Positions 1 through 13,144 are shown, counted from the first letter of the stretch. The stretch is DNA of 64,000 bases from Nymphaea colorata (GCF_008831285.2 NC_045140.1:18908370-18972369), one strand, 5' to 3'. Made by a program: numbers and translations. Notes: generated by a model from the letters alone, not told the origin.

Positions 1-104
1 CCTCAAATGTTGAACATTGACTTGTTATCAATGCAAAGTTAGTCAGTTTTTTTGAACACTCACCAGGACATAATGGTCATAAATGTTGGGATATTTTGAG
101 TGAA

Positions 105-290
105 CGGATGTTTGAGAGTAAAGGGAAAATAAGAAAGGGAAGGGAAATGAAAGGATGTTTTAATGTAATTCCAATTCCTTTAAAAATGGAAAAAATGGAG
201 AGATTGAGAAGGAAATGAATAGATGTTTCTTCCAATCTCTTTCTTCTCATTTCCTTCCTCATTTCATTCTCTTTCTTTTCTCATGTATCG
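105..290. repeat. Purine-rich/pyrimidine-rich foldback, MITE-like
   Basis: The left half is a G/A-rich run (aaagggaaaataagaaaggg and similar) and the right half is a C/T-rich run (ctctttcttctcatttcctt and similar), so the two halves can pair imperfectly. The design resembles the better-defined element at 34764-35225, but no target-site duplication is clear. Classification as a MITE relic is inference. Confidence 0.35.
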
Positions 291-556
291 GTTCCTTTGT
301 TTATGAGAATCAAACTAAAAACTTGCTTTTCATTCCTTGAAGTCTTAAATTGAGAGATTTTGTAGTTTATTCAACAACATAAAACCTCAATTATATAATA
401 ATATGCTTGGCTTTTAGTTCAAGCGACTTGCAAGACAAATTGAGATTTAACTTGTAAATCAGATATCACGATCTCCTTTGCTTGGTAAGTAAAAGAAGTT
501 GGCAAATATGGAATAATCAGAGCATCTTCCCAAGGCATATAATATGACAATGTTGA

Positions 557-760
557 CTTCGATCATCTGCGTTTGTTGTCACTGTCAAACAAGCATTGGC
601 CAAAGGCACGGCTGTTTCAGCAAAGGCTGCTTCTTCAATTATTGACAAAACTTTGTTTGCTGGTGGCTCGTCAGCAACTTATCAAATTGCAGAATGCCCA
701 CTCCCAATTGTTAAAGGAATTGCAGAGTCCTCCAATTATTATGGCAAATTTTTCTCTCTG
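557..760 (+). other. Coding-like fragment of unknown origin
   Basis: One plus-strand frame running through 596 stays open over about 85 codons and reads like real protein, with Ala/Ser/Lys-rich helical composition (for example VKQALAKGTAVSAKAAS, then AGGSSATYQIAECPLP). I do not recognise the family. There is no obvious start codon context or splice-partnered neighbour within the window, so it may be an exon of a gene broken or captured by repeats, or chance. Function is unknown. Confidence 0.25.
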
Positions 761-941
761 TTTTTGTTTTCTCTGGCTGTTGACTTAAAAGGGCCAGTCC
801 CTCTCAAAATTTCAGATGTTATCCTTTACCGACCTTGAGAACAGAGATTATCCATTAAAGGAACACTCCCCACCAAAAAGGTCAACGCTTCTTCCTTTTT
901 TCCTCCTCTGTTTTTTATGTCTGTTTTTTCGGTGTAAGACT

Positions 942-1016
942 GTTTCAGAACTTGGGTGAACTTATGGTTGTTTTTTTCGTTTCAGAACTTGGGTGAACTT
1001 ATGGTTGTTTTTTTCG
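942..1016. repeat. Two-copy 37-bp tandem repeat
   Basis: A unit starting tttcagaacttgggtgaact and ending in a T run plus cg occurs twice head to tail with a 37-base period and essentially no divergence, suggesting a recent duplication. Confidence 0.85.
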
Positions 1017-1020
1017 TCTT

Positions 1021-1200
1021 CGAAAGTAGTAGTTACAATCCAAAGAAGTAGTACTCATGAAAATCAAACTAACGAGTAGTTACAATTCGAAAGTAGTAGT
1101 TACAATCCAAAGAAGTAGTACTCATGAAAATCAAACTAACGAGTAGTTACAATCCAAAGAAGTAGTACCCATAAAAATCGAACTAACGATTGGACTTTCA
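1021..1200. repeat. 67-bp tandem repeat, 2.5 copies, related to a dispersed family
   Basis: The unit begins cgaaagtagtagttacaatc at 1021 and again at 1088, with near identity, followed by a partial third copy from about 1146. The inner motif (tactcatgaaaatcaaacta followed by acg) recurs in diverged form near 15842, 16096, 16138 and 19540. The array therefore appears to be a tandem amplification of part of a dispersed repeat. Confidence 0.8.
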
Positions 1201-2141
1201 CTGACCCATCAGCCCGGTCATCAACATTATGCTCCTTGGGATAGATATTGGCCACTTGGGTTTACTAAATGGCACCATCACCCTCGAAGTGGGTTGGCGC
1301 AACAGCTGGAGGTTAGGGACACTGATAGGTGGCCAATCTTTTGTTCGGATGTAAAAATAAGTCATTTGTATGGAAGAAGTTGTAACACATTAAAAAGAAC
1401 ACTTCCAAGCACTAAAAGCATATCTTAGAAGGGAAGAGTAGGGACTTTCGCCTTCATGCCGTGAGGGCGGAGTTCAACAACTTTCATGATAGATAGATTT
1501 TATCTCAAAAGACAGAGAGAGTTGCATGCCAACTACTTCAAATTTAGGCTTCTGCAACGTTACAGGGTTATCTGTCACGACTGTCAACTGAGAAGGAAAT
1601 GAGCAGTGTTGGTGACGCCATAAGATTTCATGCTTCTACATATTATTTCTCGTTTTAGCTTCAAGCCGCATCCAACTCCTAGTTGGCATGCGACTCGTGA
1701 TGTAGCTTAAAAAAAAACCAAATTCGTATCATCATTAATATGAACTCCACGACATCAGCAAAATTTGATATAATTTAGGCTCTAGATATATGGATAAAAC
1801 TGTTGGATCGGGTCCCCTCCATGTGCAGGACCCGACAAAAAAAAAGGATATAAATTATTCAATAATTCAGTTAAGGGAATGTTTACAATCATATTCAATT
1901 ATATTACAATCGTGCACGAATTCTGTGGGCGAAGCTTGGAAGTTTTCACCGTGTTCAAGATCCGGCGACAACTCCGATTGGTTTAAATAAAAATATGAGA
2001 AGAAAGTTCTATCACTACTTCCCTCAAGTCAAACGTATTGAACTTCATAAATAAAGAAAAAGAGAAACGGGAGGTGGGGGTAAGTTAATTCACTCCCTTT
2101 CGAAAACACTGCCAAAGCTGCGCTATTTTCAAACACGCTAG

Positions 2142-2142
2142 A

Positions 2143-2169
<27 letters not shown>
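2142..2169. repeat. AT dinucleotide microsatellite
   Basis: Fourteen uninterrupted AT units in AT-rich flanking DNA. Confidence 0.95.
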
Positions 2170-2173
<4 letters not shown>

Positions 2174-2710
2174 TAAACTATGAATTTATGAATATATCAC
2201 AGATGTTAAAATGTCAAATTGGGAAGGATCAAGCTTTTCAATATTATGTCGGGATGTGTTGATAGTTAAAAGCCGTTGCTAATGTGATTTATAATATAAT
2301 GACGGTTTATAGTGCTTGAATAGATGCATTTAAATTTTAACTATTTAACCATTCAGCAACATGTGATTGTAGAAAAAAATCTTATACTGTTTTACCCTTT
2401 CAAAGCCGCAAGTAATTTCTGCTTTTGTCCCAAGGTAGTTGCGATATCCCTTTCAACCTTTCACAAAAGCATTCTGAAATGTATTAATGTTTTATAAAAG
2501 CTCCAGCCGACTGCCTTTAATGGCAGCACATGGTCACAGACTTAGTCAGAGACGCTTCCGTCCTCCTCCCGCTCCAACCAAAAGTTTCTGCAAGGAAAAA
2601 AAAAAAAATCACTTTTAGAAGGTTTTATATTTTTATTTTTTTAAATTGGCTCATACTGTTTATGACCTTTCTTGGACAATGGGGAACATTTTTCTAGAGT
2701 GAGAGATAAA

Positions 2711-2995
2711 GCTGGGCATCAAAGTCCGTGACTCAGGTCGATCAGAGTTAGGTTTGGCCGATACCCAGCCTAGGCTTGGCCCGACTACCCACAATTAGGG
2801 ACATGTTCGGCCTGGCCAGTTTGATTATGATAAATAATATATTTTAATATAAAATAATATATAAATATAATTACTTATAATATAATATATATAATTATAA
2901 GTATATAATAATAATAATAAATATCCAGTCAATTCGACCAAAAAACTTATGAAGCCAGGCACAGGCCAAGCCGGTACCCAACCTGATGCCCAAGC
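2711..2995. repeat. Foldback element with GGGCATC termini
   Basis: The left end reads gctgggcatca and the right end reads gatgcccaagc, forming an imperfect terminal inverted repeat around about 285 bases. GC-rich, rc-related subterminal blocks (ggcctggcc left, ggcacaggccaagcc right) surround an AT-rich centre. This fits a MITE-like non-autonomous element; no transposase or clear target duplication is visible. Confidence 0.5.
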
Positions 2996-3976
2996 GTACA
3001 CGTATTAGGCGCATTTGAACCACGTGAAATTGAAATAAAAGGTCCTTAATCTTAACAGCCTTAGTTCATGTGGTCTGTTGAATTTTAATGTCAATGTCAT
3101 GTACTTAACAGGAATAATAGATTGAGACATGTTCGTCGATGAATGAATCTGTGGTACAATTATATATTGTTATTGTCGCTAAATGCCTTTTAGTATGAAC
3201 TGCCAAAGGTTTATTTTCACTATTCTTCATAATTAACATTAAAGGCTCACTCCGCTCCATTATTCAATAACACTTTGTTTTTTTTGTTTAAACAAGATAA
3301 AATGACGACGTCTATGACTTGATTGTTGAATGTATGAACAAGCATTGATAATGGCACTATGTTTTCTAAAATAAAATAAAAAAACATCATGCTTTTAAGC
3401 ATGTATTTGAGAAGTATATATTCCGTGAACACGATGCTTTTTTGAAATCAAACGCTTTCTTGACATTGTTCCTACTTAATGTTTGATAGCAGATCCAAAA
3501 AGCTGCTCTATGGAAGATTCTCTGTTTAAATAAATAATGGGTCTCAGTAGCATGGAACTTTTATGTATGCTATATGTAAAAAAAAAAAAAAAAGTATGGA
3601 TTTGAACTCTCAAAATCTATGGATCTGAGATTCTGGCTGCCAATCTCTCAGATCAGCCAAAATCTCGGATTTGGGATTAAAGAATGCAGCCTTAGGCTTC
3701 CAGCTGAAAATTTCTTCCAAGGGTTCATAAGTTTTTAGGGTTTCAAATCTCTGGCTTATTACCATTAAATTACACCAGCTAAGGACTAAGGTCAGTATCA
3801 TGGTCACGAGTATTTGTGCAATTTCTTCGTCGACTTTGTCTCATCTCTTAGATTTGAATTGCACGTTGTCATGTCCAACCTTTTTGTGGGGGCAGAAATC
3901 AATGTAAAAAATCATGACATAGCTCGTAACCTTTTTTTTTGGTGTAGCTGACACATAGATAGAACATAAAGGACAT

Positions 3977-4216
3977 GATTTGATTTTTGGGATGAACACC
4001 AGCCGAGTTCGAGTTCGAGTTGTTTGAAAGCCAGACTTGACTTTGAGTTTATTAGCTTGATTTGATTTTTGGGATGAACACGAGCCGAGTTCTAGTTGTT
4101 TAAAAGCCAGACTTGAGTTTGAGTTTATTAGCTTGATTTGATTTTTGGGATGAACACGAGTCGAGTTCGAGTTCGAGCTGTTTAAAAGCCAGACTTGAGT
4201 ATGAGTTTATTAGCTT
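3977..4216. repeat. Three-copy tandem repeat of about 77-82 bp
   Basis: Three head-to-tail copies share gatttttgggatgaacac at about 3982, 4063 and 4140, followed by a gagccgagttcgag-like block and a kaagccagacttga-like block. Copies differ by a few substitutions and a short internal gttcgagtt indel. Confidence 0.85.
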
Positions 4217-5942
4217 GAGCTCAACTCATCTCAATAGTGTCCAAGCGCGCAGATCCAAATTTGTAAGCATTAAGTCGTGGTGGCAGAGCAAGAATTTTTC
4301 TCCAACACAAGCCACTATATAATTTCCAAAAAATGTTAAGGGGCATAAATTAAAATTTTTAAAAATTAAGTGGTGAAATTTAATTTTGAGCAGCACTCTG
4401 ATCCATCTCAGTCGGATGAAAATAACCCCACCCCTTTGGAGATAAATTGATCAAAATCTTGAAAAAATGCCAATTTAAAAAATACCTCATCCTTACAGTT
4501 TAAAAAACTTTAAAAATTTATATGTAAATCTAAAAAAAAATAGTTTAATATATATATAAAATTTTAGCTCTTGTGAAAAACTATAGTTTTAGTCTGGCCA
4601 CAAAAATTTTCTACTTCAGCCCAACAACAAAAGAAAGAAGAAAGATGTGATAAATGCTTGTAATTTTTATAAGACGACGAATTTCTGTTCAGGCCGATTC
4701 ATCCTTTTATTTATTTTAGGCAACGCTATTTGTATCAATCGTACGGGCTCAAAAAAGTAAGATTCATTTTGTCGAATTAATTTTAATTGACAACAGCAAA
4801 TCCTCCTTAAAAAGATTTTGTGGTACATAATATAACTTTTATATTTAAGTAAATAATAATTGCCGACTGCTTTTCCCTTCTTCTCCCTTTTTCTGTTGGG
4901 TTGAGAAGGCGGGCAGAAATTGGGAACTCCTTCATATCGGGAGACCTTTTCGGTCAAAAAATATTATTTTTATCTTTCGTTTTTTGGGGTATCCAACTCT
5001 TTTGGCCTCTCGTTCGGTCTTATCCTCAACTCCAGGAGACCGCTGCCCTGGTCTTTCGCGTTAATTACAGAACTACCGCCCCTTCAAAGCATTTGGCTTC
5101 AGTTTTGGATATGGATTTCAGTTCTCAAAGTGGATCGAATCAGTATTTGCTTTGAAGCCTTGAATTAGAGTATATTCTGGACAGGAAAAAATTTGTCATT
5201 GAGATGAAAATTTTCTTTCTTTTAATTTAAGGTTTTTTCAATTTAAAGCTTTATTTTGATGACATGAAATAATTTAACGTGGTAAAATTGATATACATAA
5301 TAGTTGTTTATTAACTGTGTTTTGGTGTACATAATAAAATATATATAAAAAACTATTTTTAGTACTGTTAATACCTAGTTTTTTTTTTTTATTGTTCTCC
5401 TCTAATTTCACGTGAAAACAAATAGAATCTCTGACCTCTCAGATTGAACCTTTTTACGAGTTAATTTTTACCATGGTATGGTCGTATGTGGGTAAAGTTT
5501 TGCGACGTTTTTCACCCCAGCATCAAACAGGGCCTAAATGGCAAAAATAATTCTCGATTGTGACGACCGGGTCCGTAAAAATCGGGTTTGGATCTATGGA
5601 TACTTAGATACTCCGTAAAAGCAAAGAATGATCCCAATAATACACTGAAAAGCGAAAAAGCCCAGGGTTTTGGAAAGTTGGTCACTTCCAAAATTATGTT
5701 GGATAAAATAACCTGGATATTGGAGTATTTTCTTCCCATCGGAAGGGGGAAAAAAAAAATTATCATTGTTGGGGCATTTCTGCAATAAACTGGAAAAGCG
5801 TGCCCTCTTGCACTCCTTGACCTGAGAGTGCCAAAAGATTGAGGATAAACCGTAAGGGTGAGGTGGGACCGGCACGCACTGTTTGCTCTCGACTCGTCTC
5901 TCACCCACCCTCCTTCCTTGCTTACCATGTGGCCATGGCCTG

Positions 5943-5948
5943 TATAAG
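5943..5948 (+). promoter_or_regulatory. Candidate TATA box of the ALDH gene
   Basis: TATAAG lies about 100 bases upstream of the ALDH start codon in a C-rich leader-like context, which suits a plant core promoter. There is no transcript evidence, so the assignment is inference. Confidence 0.4.
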
Positions 5949-6041
5949 TACGCCTACTGCGTCTCCCCCACCCCTGAATAATCCGCCATTAAAGTGCTCG
6001 CAGAGGCCTCTCTGACACCCCCACCAACACCGGAGGCCACC

Positions 6042-9000
6042 ATGACCATCCGAAACATGTCTTCCCTCTTGTCCATGGCCCTCCGATCGTCCAAATTTGG
6101 ATCTCTAGGTACGGAGATCCTTTTTTTTCTGCCATGGCCTTTCGGAATGGACAGTTCATCGTTCCCTTTCGTGGTTCTTTGTTTGCAATTATGGTTGTGG
6201 CCTTCGTTGTTGGTTGGTTCTGCTACCAGTTGCACAAGTTCTGGTTTTCTGTGTCCCCCACAGTGAATTTATTGCGTTTCCGTGGTAATTGGCCACCCGA
6301 AGTTTGCTTTTTCTTATTTGGGGTCTCTGAGATTTTTTGTTGGTTTATCAAGATAACCTTTTTGTTTTTTGGTTTTTTACTAGTCTCAGATATTTCTAGT
6401 TATGGCCTTCTTTAGATTAAGCGGCAAAAAGAAGAATTTTTTGATGCTTTTTCTCTCTCTCTTGGATTTTTCTGTTGATTTTTGTGGTTATGTAAGTCTA
6501 GAGCTGAGTTGTTAATTAGACGTATACGATCTGATCAGGTATGTTAACTCAGCTCCAAAGAACAAGGTGAATGGATCAGATACTTGTTTTTTCCTCTTCT
6601 TTCTTAGAAGATGAAAGACCTGGTTAATTCAGCCAGATTAAAGCCAAAAAACGCCTTTTAAATATTTTAGCGGTCTCAATATTCGTCCTTTTTTTGTTAA
6701 TCTGGTTTAATACAAATATTAGCTTAATCAGATCTGGTGTTATTAAGAGAACGAGAACGGTAGATATATCTTCTAGAATGTTTAAAGATCAACTCTGAGG
6801 AGGAGGTTGATGCCTTGGATTTAGGTGTTGCAGCATTCACGAACTTCGGTGAGTCTATGTTGGTCTTTGGCTGAATTACTTTCAATATTTTACAGTGTTC
6901 ATGGAGTCAAACGCGTGCAGCCTTTCTGTATGGAAAACTTTAATCTTATTAAAGGTCACCATTGAAGTTTTTCACTACTGGTGAGAGAAGCAAAGACATT
7001 GAAACATTTCTGTGGTTCTATTTCCGTTTGTTCAAACTCTCTCTATCAGTCAAAAGGAACCGCAAACAAAACGGAAGAAACAAATAACAGAATACAGATC
7101 ATGTTTGACGTACACGTGCCTCTCTGCACATGTATTTATGTGTGTGCGAGAGAGAGAGAGAGAGAGAGATAGAATAACTTGGTTGTTCTAAAATGGTGCC
7201 CATACGTTTACTTCTGTTGTTGATATTCATCTCTTGCTTTTCTACATTCCGGTCCTTGTATATCTGTTCTCTTAAGTCACTTAGCTTGCTGGGGATCAAA
7301 ATAATTGAACGGTGAAGGACTGAGATCTCATGAAGAAAGTGATCCCACTTCATGGAAGCGTTTCCCCTCTCACAATGCCAAACGAACTTTTGCTCCGTGA
7401 AATGATGTCAGGGTGGAATTTTTCTCGTGCAAATGAGAAAGTGAGGTTCCACCACCACCAGATGTTCTTTTCTTTTTTTCACCTTATCAGCTATGTTCCT
7501 CACTGATCAACCTATTGCTTATTATCTAAACTAGCAGTCATGAAGGATTAATTAGCTCTGTTATTAGGAGTGTCAGTTGTTTAATAAGTAGTGAAGGTTG
7601 AATATTCTTTTACCATCTCCAGTTTCTTTATGTTTTACTGGAATTAGTTTTTGGCATAATTTTTTGTTCCTGTAATTAAGCATGAAAATGATGACCTTAT
7701 CATACTCCTTGAACTTGGAGTTTGGCGTTTGTAGCTGTTTACTTGTTTAACAGTTTTATCGTTAATGCTTCTCCAGGAAGGCCTTTTACAAATGCCATCC
7801 GAAGTCGTGCATTTGGTACTGCTGCTGCAGCTGAAGAACCAATAGTGCCCCCTGTTCAAGCAAATTTGACACAGCTCCTAATTGATGGTCAATTTGTTGA
7901 TTCTGCATCAGGTGATTCTTCTACTGCAGAAGTACAGTTTGAAGTGTATCATTAGTAATTGTTTGTCGTTCTTTCTTTTCAATATTGAATTATGGTTTTC
8001 CATTTTCTAGCTACAAAAGATTGACTCGTAAGTGTTTCCTTGGTCTCAGGTAAGACGTTTCCCACACTTGACCCTAGAACAGGACAAGTTATTGCACATG
8101 TTTCTGAAGGGGATGCAGAAGATATCAACAGGGCTGTAGCTGCAGCTCGCAAGGCATTTGATAAGGGACCTTGGCCAAAAATGACCGCCTATGTAATTAT
8201 GATATTCTTTCATCTGAACTGCAATCTGAATCTTTCTTAGACTCCCAATATGGTAGTCTTTAGCTCTTAACATATGGGTTACTTGTTTATAACTGGTGGC
8301 ATTAGGTATTCCAATGTACACTATTCTGATGTTACATTAAATCTTGTTAGAGAAGTCTTATATACCATCAATTTGTGCATGCATTCTTTGTAAGTGTGTT
8401 AACAGTTCGGACTGTTTTTTGAAGTATGTCTCCTCCATTTCTTGTGCAGGAAAGGTCACAAGTACTTTACAGATTTGCAGATCTTATTGAAAAGCACAAT
8501 GATGAACTTGCAGCTCTTGAAACTTGGGATAATGGGAAGCCTTATGAGCAGGCATCCCAAATTGAAGTTCCAATGCTAGTCCGACTTATGCGATACTACG
8601 CTGGTAACTCTTTAAGAAATTGAATAATAAAATCTTCCTTAGGACACCAATTAGTTTTGATTGCTACAATGTGTAAAGTGGTATAGACTTAACCATCATG
8701 GATTTGCTTCAGGATGGGCAGATAAGATCCATGGTCTCACAGTTCCAGCTGATGGAAGTTACCACGTGCAAACCTTGCATGAACCCATTGGAGTTGCTGG
8801 ACAGATTATCCCGTGGAACTTTCCACTTCTTATGTATGCTTGGAAGGTCGGACCTGCTTTAGCTTGTGGGAATAGCATTGTACTAAAGACTGCAGAGCAG
8901 ACGCCTCTCTCTGCTCTTTATGTGTCAAATCTGCTTCTTGAGGTATGATATTATTGAACTGTTCTTTTATTGCTGCTTTTAGTTCATTACTGTAAGTTAT

Positions 9001-12000
9001 TTGGTGTTACATTCTATTACTGTCTAAAACTGTTTTTCTAAACAGAGAGTGCTCTATATGCCGTATTGTCCAAAAGTCTTGTTCTAGAACAAAGTTTATC
9101 TAGGAATTCATATGGTAGCTAGAATTTCACTATCCTTAAAAAGGAGAGTTTGTGTAACTTGCATATTTGAATTGCTTCTACGTCATTAAAATTTTCCACC
9201 CTTATTCTTCAATATGGCAATTTTATGTTTCAGATCCTTCTAATATTACCCTAAAGATAAGAACTGAGGAAAGGGAAATGACATTTAAAAGTCAGCATAC
9301 CTTATTATGGGTTGCCCTCTTATATGGCACTGCAAAGTAGATGTGTCTGCTGACACTGTTAATGCATGTACCTTGACGGCGAATTCAGATCAATTTACTC
9401 AAATTTTCATATCTAACATATATTGTTATACATAGACTCCTTAACAGGTGAAATGTTTATTATTTTGGTATGCTCTTGGAGTGTCTCATCGTTAAACCAT
9501 AGATGTATGTTCCAATAATCTTTAGAACAGAACTCCAGCCGCTGATCTTCAATTTGAAATACAGTTTGCAATAACAGAAATAGACCTTTAATTTAGCTTC
9601 TCACACCATGACTAAAGGTGCTTGGGTGAGCGTAAAGTTTATGGATATTCAGTATTCATACTGTCGTGTAGTAAAGCACCAGACATAAGCACCAAACATA
9701 TGTCAAATATATCCGACAAACATTATGTTCAACAATTGGTCAAAACTTAGTTGAAAAATTAAGCAGCATACATGGAAAACGCAAGCTGAAGCATAAGAAA
9801 ATGGTGACATCATCTATGATTTTCTCCAAGATAATGTCATGTGTAGGTTTGACAATTTCCGATGCTTTCACTCTATCGCTTCCTTTTTGTTTCTTTTGTT
9901 TTAGGTAATTTCCATTTGGGTTTTGGTGAACTCCCATGTAACTTCAATAAAGTATACTGATTTGAGTGCCTTAGATGCCCTTGTTCCTTCTTCGTTGTAA
10001 GGCTGTCAAGTTTTCATGGATTAAATTAATGAAAGTCATATTTCTTTCTTGGCCTAACCTGAATTTATGATTATTAAGGTTCTTTCTTAAGATATAAATG
10101 AATGACGGTTTAGTCTCCTGCTTTCAGAGTAGCTACTAATACTTCAGGAAAGCTTAACAAAAATGGCATGATACTTGACCATCCTTGAGTTAGGCATGAA
10201 ATCTTGTTGAATTAACACTTGAGTGTCCCACTCCTCATTTTGTTGAGTTAACATCTTACATATTTCTATATTTGACAGGCTGGGCTTCCTCCTGGTGTTC
10301 TGAATGTAATTTCTGGGTTTGGACCAACAGCTGGAGCAGCGCTAGCTAGTCACATGGATGTAGATAAGGTACCATCTCTGATGATATATGTTTTAAAATC
10401 CATTGGTTCATAAAATGATCTAGCTAGAAATCTGTAGGTCGTTTTCTGTGGCCCTTTTCTTCCAAAAAGGTTATAAGCAAACAAAGTATAAACATGAATT
10501 GTTTGCAAGACTATGAAAACTCCACCTTCACTCAGATGCAATTTTATGTCGTTTTTTCTTTCTTTCTTTTTGGCATGGATATAAAGTTTATAAAGTCGTC
10601 TCTTACCAATGTTCCAGTTAAACTACTTAGACCTTCTCTAATTTATGTAGTAAAATAATTTTTTTTTTAACATTCTGGAAGAGGACGAACAAAATAACCA
10701 TAGTACATTAAATTTCAGCATCTTCTAGTTTCTCGTAGGACTTGATTGTGACATCTTTTCTATTGGTTTAGCTGCTTACTTTTACCTACAGTAGATCCTA
10801 AGAATGTGGTGCTAGAAGATTCTCCGTTAAGAAAGTATGTGTTCAGACATACCTTTTTTCTTTTCACATTCTGCAAAATCCGTCTTTTAGGTGGGTACCG
10901 AAAACACTGCATTGGGTTCGTCAATGGCCTCCTTGACAAAGTAATTTCCAGGAACTATGATTCTCAAGCAGGGAACGACAAAGTTATCCTCCTAAACATA
11001 CCCTAAGCAATAGAACTATATGGGTATACTGTTATTCTTTCTTCTGCAATAGAATTTTAACCTTCTCCTTTTTTCCTCGCTCCATTTGTCATTTCACAGA
11101 TAGCCTTCACTGGATCCACTACTACTGGGCAGATTGTGCTTGAGCTAGCAGCAAAAAGCAACCTCAAGTCTGTGACTTTGGAGCTTGGAGGGAAATCACC
11201 TTTCATCATATGCGAAGATGCTGACATTGATGAAGCTGTCGAGCTTGCCCATTTTGCTCTGTTTTTTAACCAAGTAAGCTACTGTAGTGCTGGAAGCATG
11301 TAAAAGCACCCTCTTAGTGATGGACTAGTTTCATAAATAGTTCCAACATCCCTACAGGGGCAATGCTGCTGTGCTGGATCTCGGACATTTGTGCATGAAC
11401 GAGTCTATGATGAATTTGTAGAGAAATCTAAAGCTCGAGCTGCCAAGCGTGTGGTTGGCGATCCATTCAAGAAGGGTGTTGAACAAGGGCCTCAGGTAGC
11501 ATAATGCATACTATAGTGGTTTACTTCCCAATGTTCCTCGTAATGTTTTACCAATGATTTCAAATAAATTAAATATAATATAGAGGAATATTGCACTCGC
11601 ATATGTATTTCACTTTTTTTTTTAATTATTAACGCTGGATCACCAAATTGCCATTTTTTGAATTTACACTTCGTTGCTGGAAAATGAATTACAGATTGAT
11701 GTGGAGCAGTTTGAGAAGGTCTTGAGGTACATAAAATCTGGTATTGAACATGGTGCCACTCTGGAAGTAGGGGGTGAAAGGATAGGTGACAAGGGCTACT
11801 ACATCCAGCCAACAATATTTACCAATGTCGAGGTGTTCCATTGATCACATTCTTGCCTCTAAGACCTTTTGTTACTTCAATGATGAAGAGGGTTAACTAG
11901 TTCTGATTTTTTTGCTTTTGAACAGGAAGACATGCCAATCGTGACCGATGAAATTTTTGGTCCAGTGCAAACTATCTTGAAGTTCAAGTAGGCACTGAAC

Positions 12001-12344
12001 TGAGTATTACCCTTTACACTTGGTTTCGTAATTTGGACTTTCTATGTATTGATGTGTTGACTGATTTCAGGGACTTAGATGAGGTGATACATAGAGCAAA
12101 CAGGACCCCGTATGGGCTGGCTGCAGGTGTGTTCACAAAGAACCTCGACACCGCTAACACCCTTATGCGGGCTCTGAGGGCAGGGTCTATTTGGATCAAT
12201 TGCTTTGACGTTTTTGATGCTGCAATTCCTTTTGGTGGGTATAAGATGAGTGGTCTTGGTAGGGAGAAGGGGGTTTACAGCTTGAGCAACTACTTGCAAG
12301 TCAAGGCTGTTGTGACACCATTGAAGAATCCAGCTTGGCTGTAG
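6042..12344 (+). CDS. ALDH2B: Mitochondrial aldehyde dehydrogenase, ALDH2B type (11 exons, complete)
   Basis: NAD-dependent oxidation of aldehydes, such as acetaldehyde, to acids in the mitochondrial matrix. Coding exons: 6042-6108, 7777-7911, 8050-8192, 8450-8603, 8713-8942, 10279-10368, 11100-11273, 11358-11495, 11695-11832, 11926-11987, 12071-12344. All junctions are GT-AG and frames join without a stop, giving about 534 residues, the normal family length. The first 40 residues are rich in Ser, Arg and Ala with few acidic residues ([20 protein letters not shown]), as in mitochondrial presequences. Visible family motifs are [20 protein letters not shown], the nucleotide-site GST near residue 279, catalytic Glu301 in ELGGKSP and the GQCCCAGSR active-site loop with nucleophile Cys335; the Glu-Cys spacing of 34 equals that of human ALDH2. 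Exon 1 encodes only the presequence start and is followed by a 1.7-kb intron. One segment reads [14 protein letters not shown] where the family usually has DDMLIAQDEIFGP. The ALDH2B class is secure; the orthologue number is not. Confidence 0.97.
7148..7169. repeat. GA microsatellite in ALDH intron 1
   Basis: About eleven GA units inside the first ALDH intron, preceded by a short tgtgtgcg run. Confidence 0.95.
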
Positions 12345-13140
12345 TTCTTTGCTTATGCCTTTGATGTGTAGAGGGTTTTTCTGGGGTGACCCGGTGAACT
12401 TACTGATGAAGAAATAAGATCAGTAGATTATCCTGTAGAGTTGGCTTCTCTTGCACGAGTCTACTGCTGTGAAAAAGTATATTCTTGTTCTGTGGCATAA
12501 ATAGTGAAGTAGTGAGGTGCCCTTGGAAATCATAGTTGACCAACTTAAGACTGAACTTCTTTTAGGCTTTTCAAAATGAATAATGTTACGGGAGTACTAT
12601 TATTTCAATACAAAACAAGACCACAGGCTGACAGCCCTATTCGTTTCCTGCTTCAGCAGACGGATATTAAATCAGAAGACAAACTGTGATTACGAAAACA
12701 GAACCTGCGGAGACAAAGGAGAACGCGGGAATTCCCAATTATAACCATTCAGCCGAATAGAGCTAATATTACCTCTCATTGCTCGAGGCCAACGCCTCAT
12801 TTTCTCTTACAAAGATAGGATGAGGATCTGCTGCATTCTCATTAAGCAACATTTTCATCACATGAGTTCAGCATAATGCCAGGCCTTCTCATCACGAAGA
12901 TAACCACTCCTGGCCATTGAATACCAGAAACAATCACTATCAATACCTCTCAAACCAGATGCAATTTAATTGCCCATCCTGGCCTAGCCAAGAGTTGCCA
13001 AAATGGTTTGAATCCATAATGGAATGGCCTTAGCCACTTGATCCGACCCTTCTGGCGTCCAAATCACTTCCATACATGAGCTATGATGTTCCTAATCTCC
13101 ACAGCTTCCATGTTACCACGTTAAAACACAACTACAAACA
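12345..13140. other. ALDH 3' flank and unassigned DNA
   Basis: The first few hundred bases probably contain the ALDH 3' UTR; A-rich poly(A)-signal-like words (aataag near 12413, gaataatg near 12577) are present but not decisive. The rest may be the decayed downstream part of the LINE relic that follows on the minus strand; no intact frame is visible. Confidence 0.5.
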
Positions 13141-13144
13141 AAGC

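Larger units (their letters stand above)
1..5930. other. Gene-poor intergenic DNA with repeats
   Basis: No convincing gene lies upstream of the ALDH promoter. The stretch is AT-rich and carries a purine/pyrimidine foldback near 110-290, a short coding-like block near 560-760, tandem repeats at 942-1200 and 3977-4216, an AT microsatellite at 2142-2169 and a foldback at 2711-2995. From about 4270 to 4580 it resembles a decayed copy of the AT-rich repeat family whose termini read GTGGCGGAG elsewhere in this window. Open frames here are short and show no recognisable domain. Confidence 0.7.

Noticed and set aside
5512-5928. Minus-strand 138-codon frame upstream of ALDH
   Set aside because: Lies in the ALDH promoter region, resembles no family, and overlaps other equally long frames on both strands.
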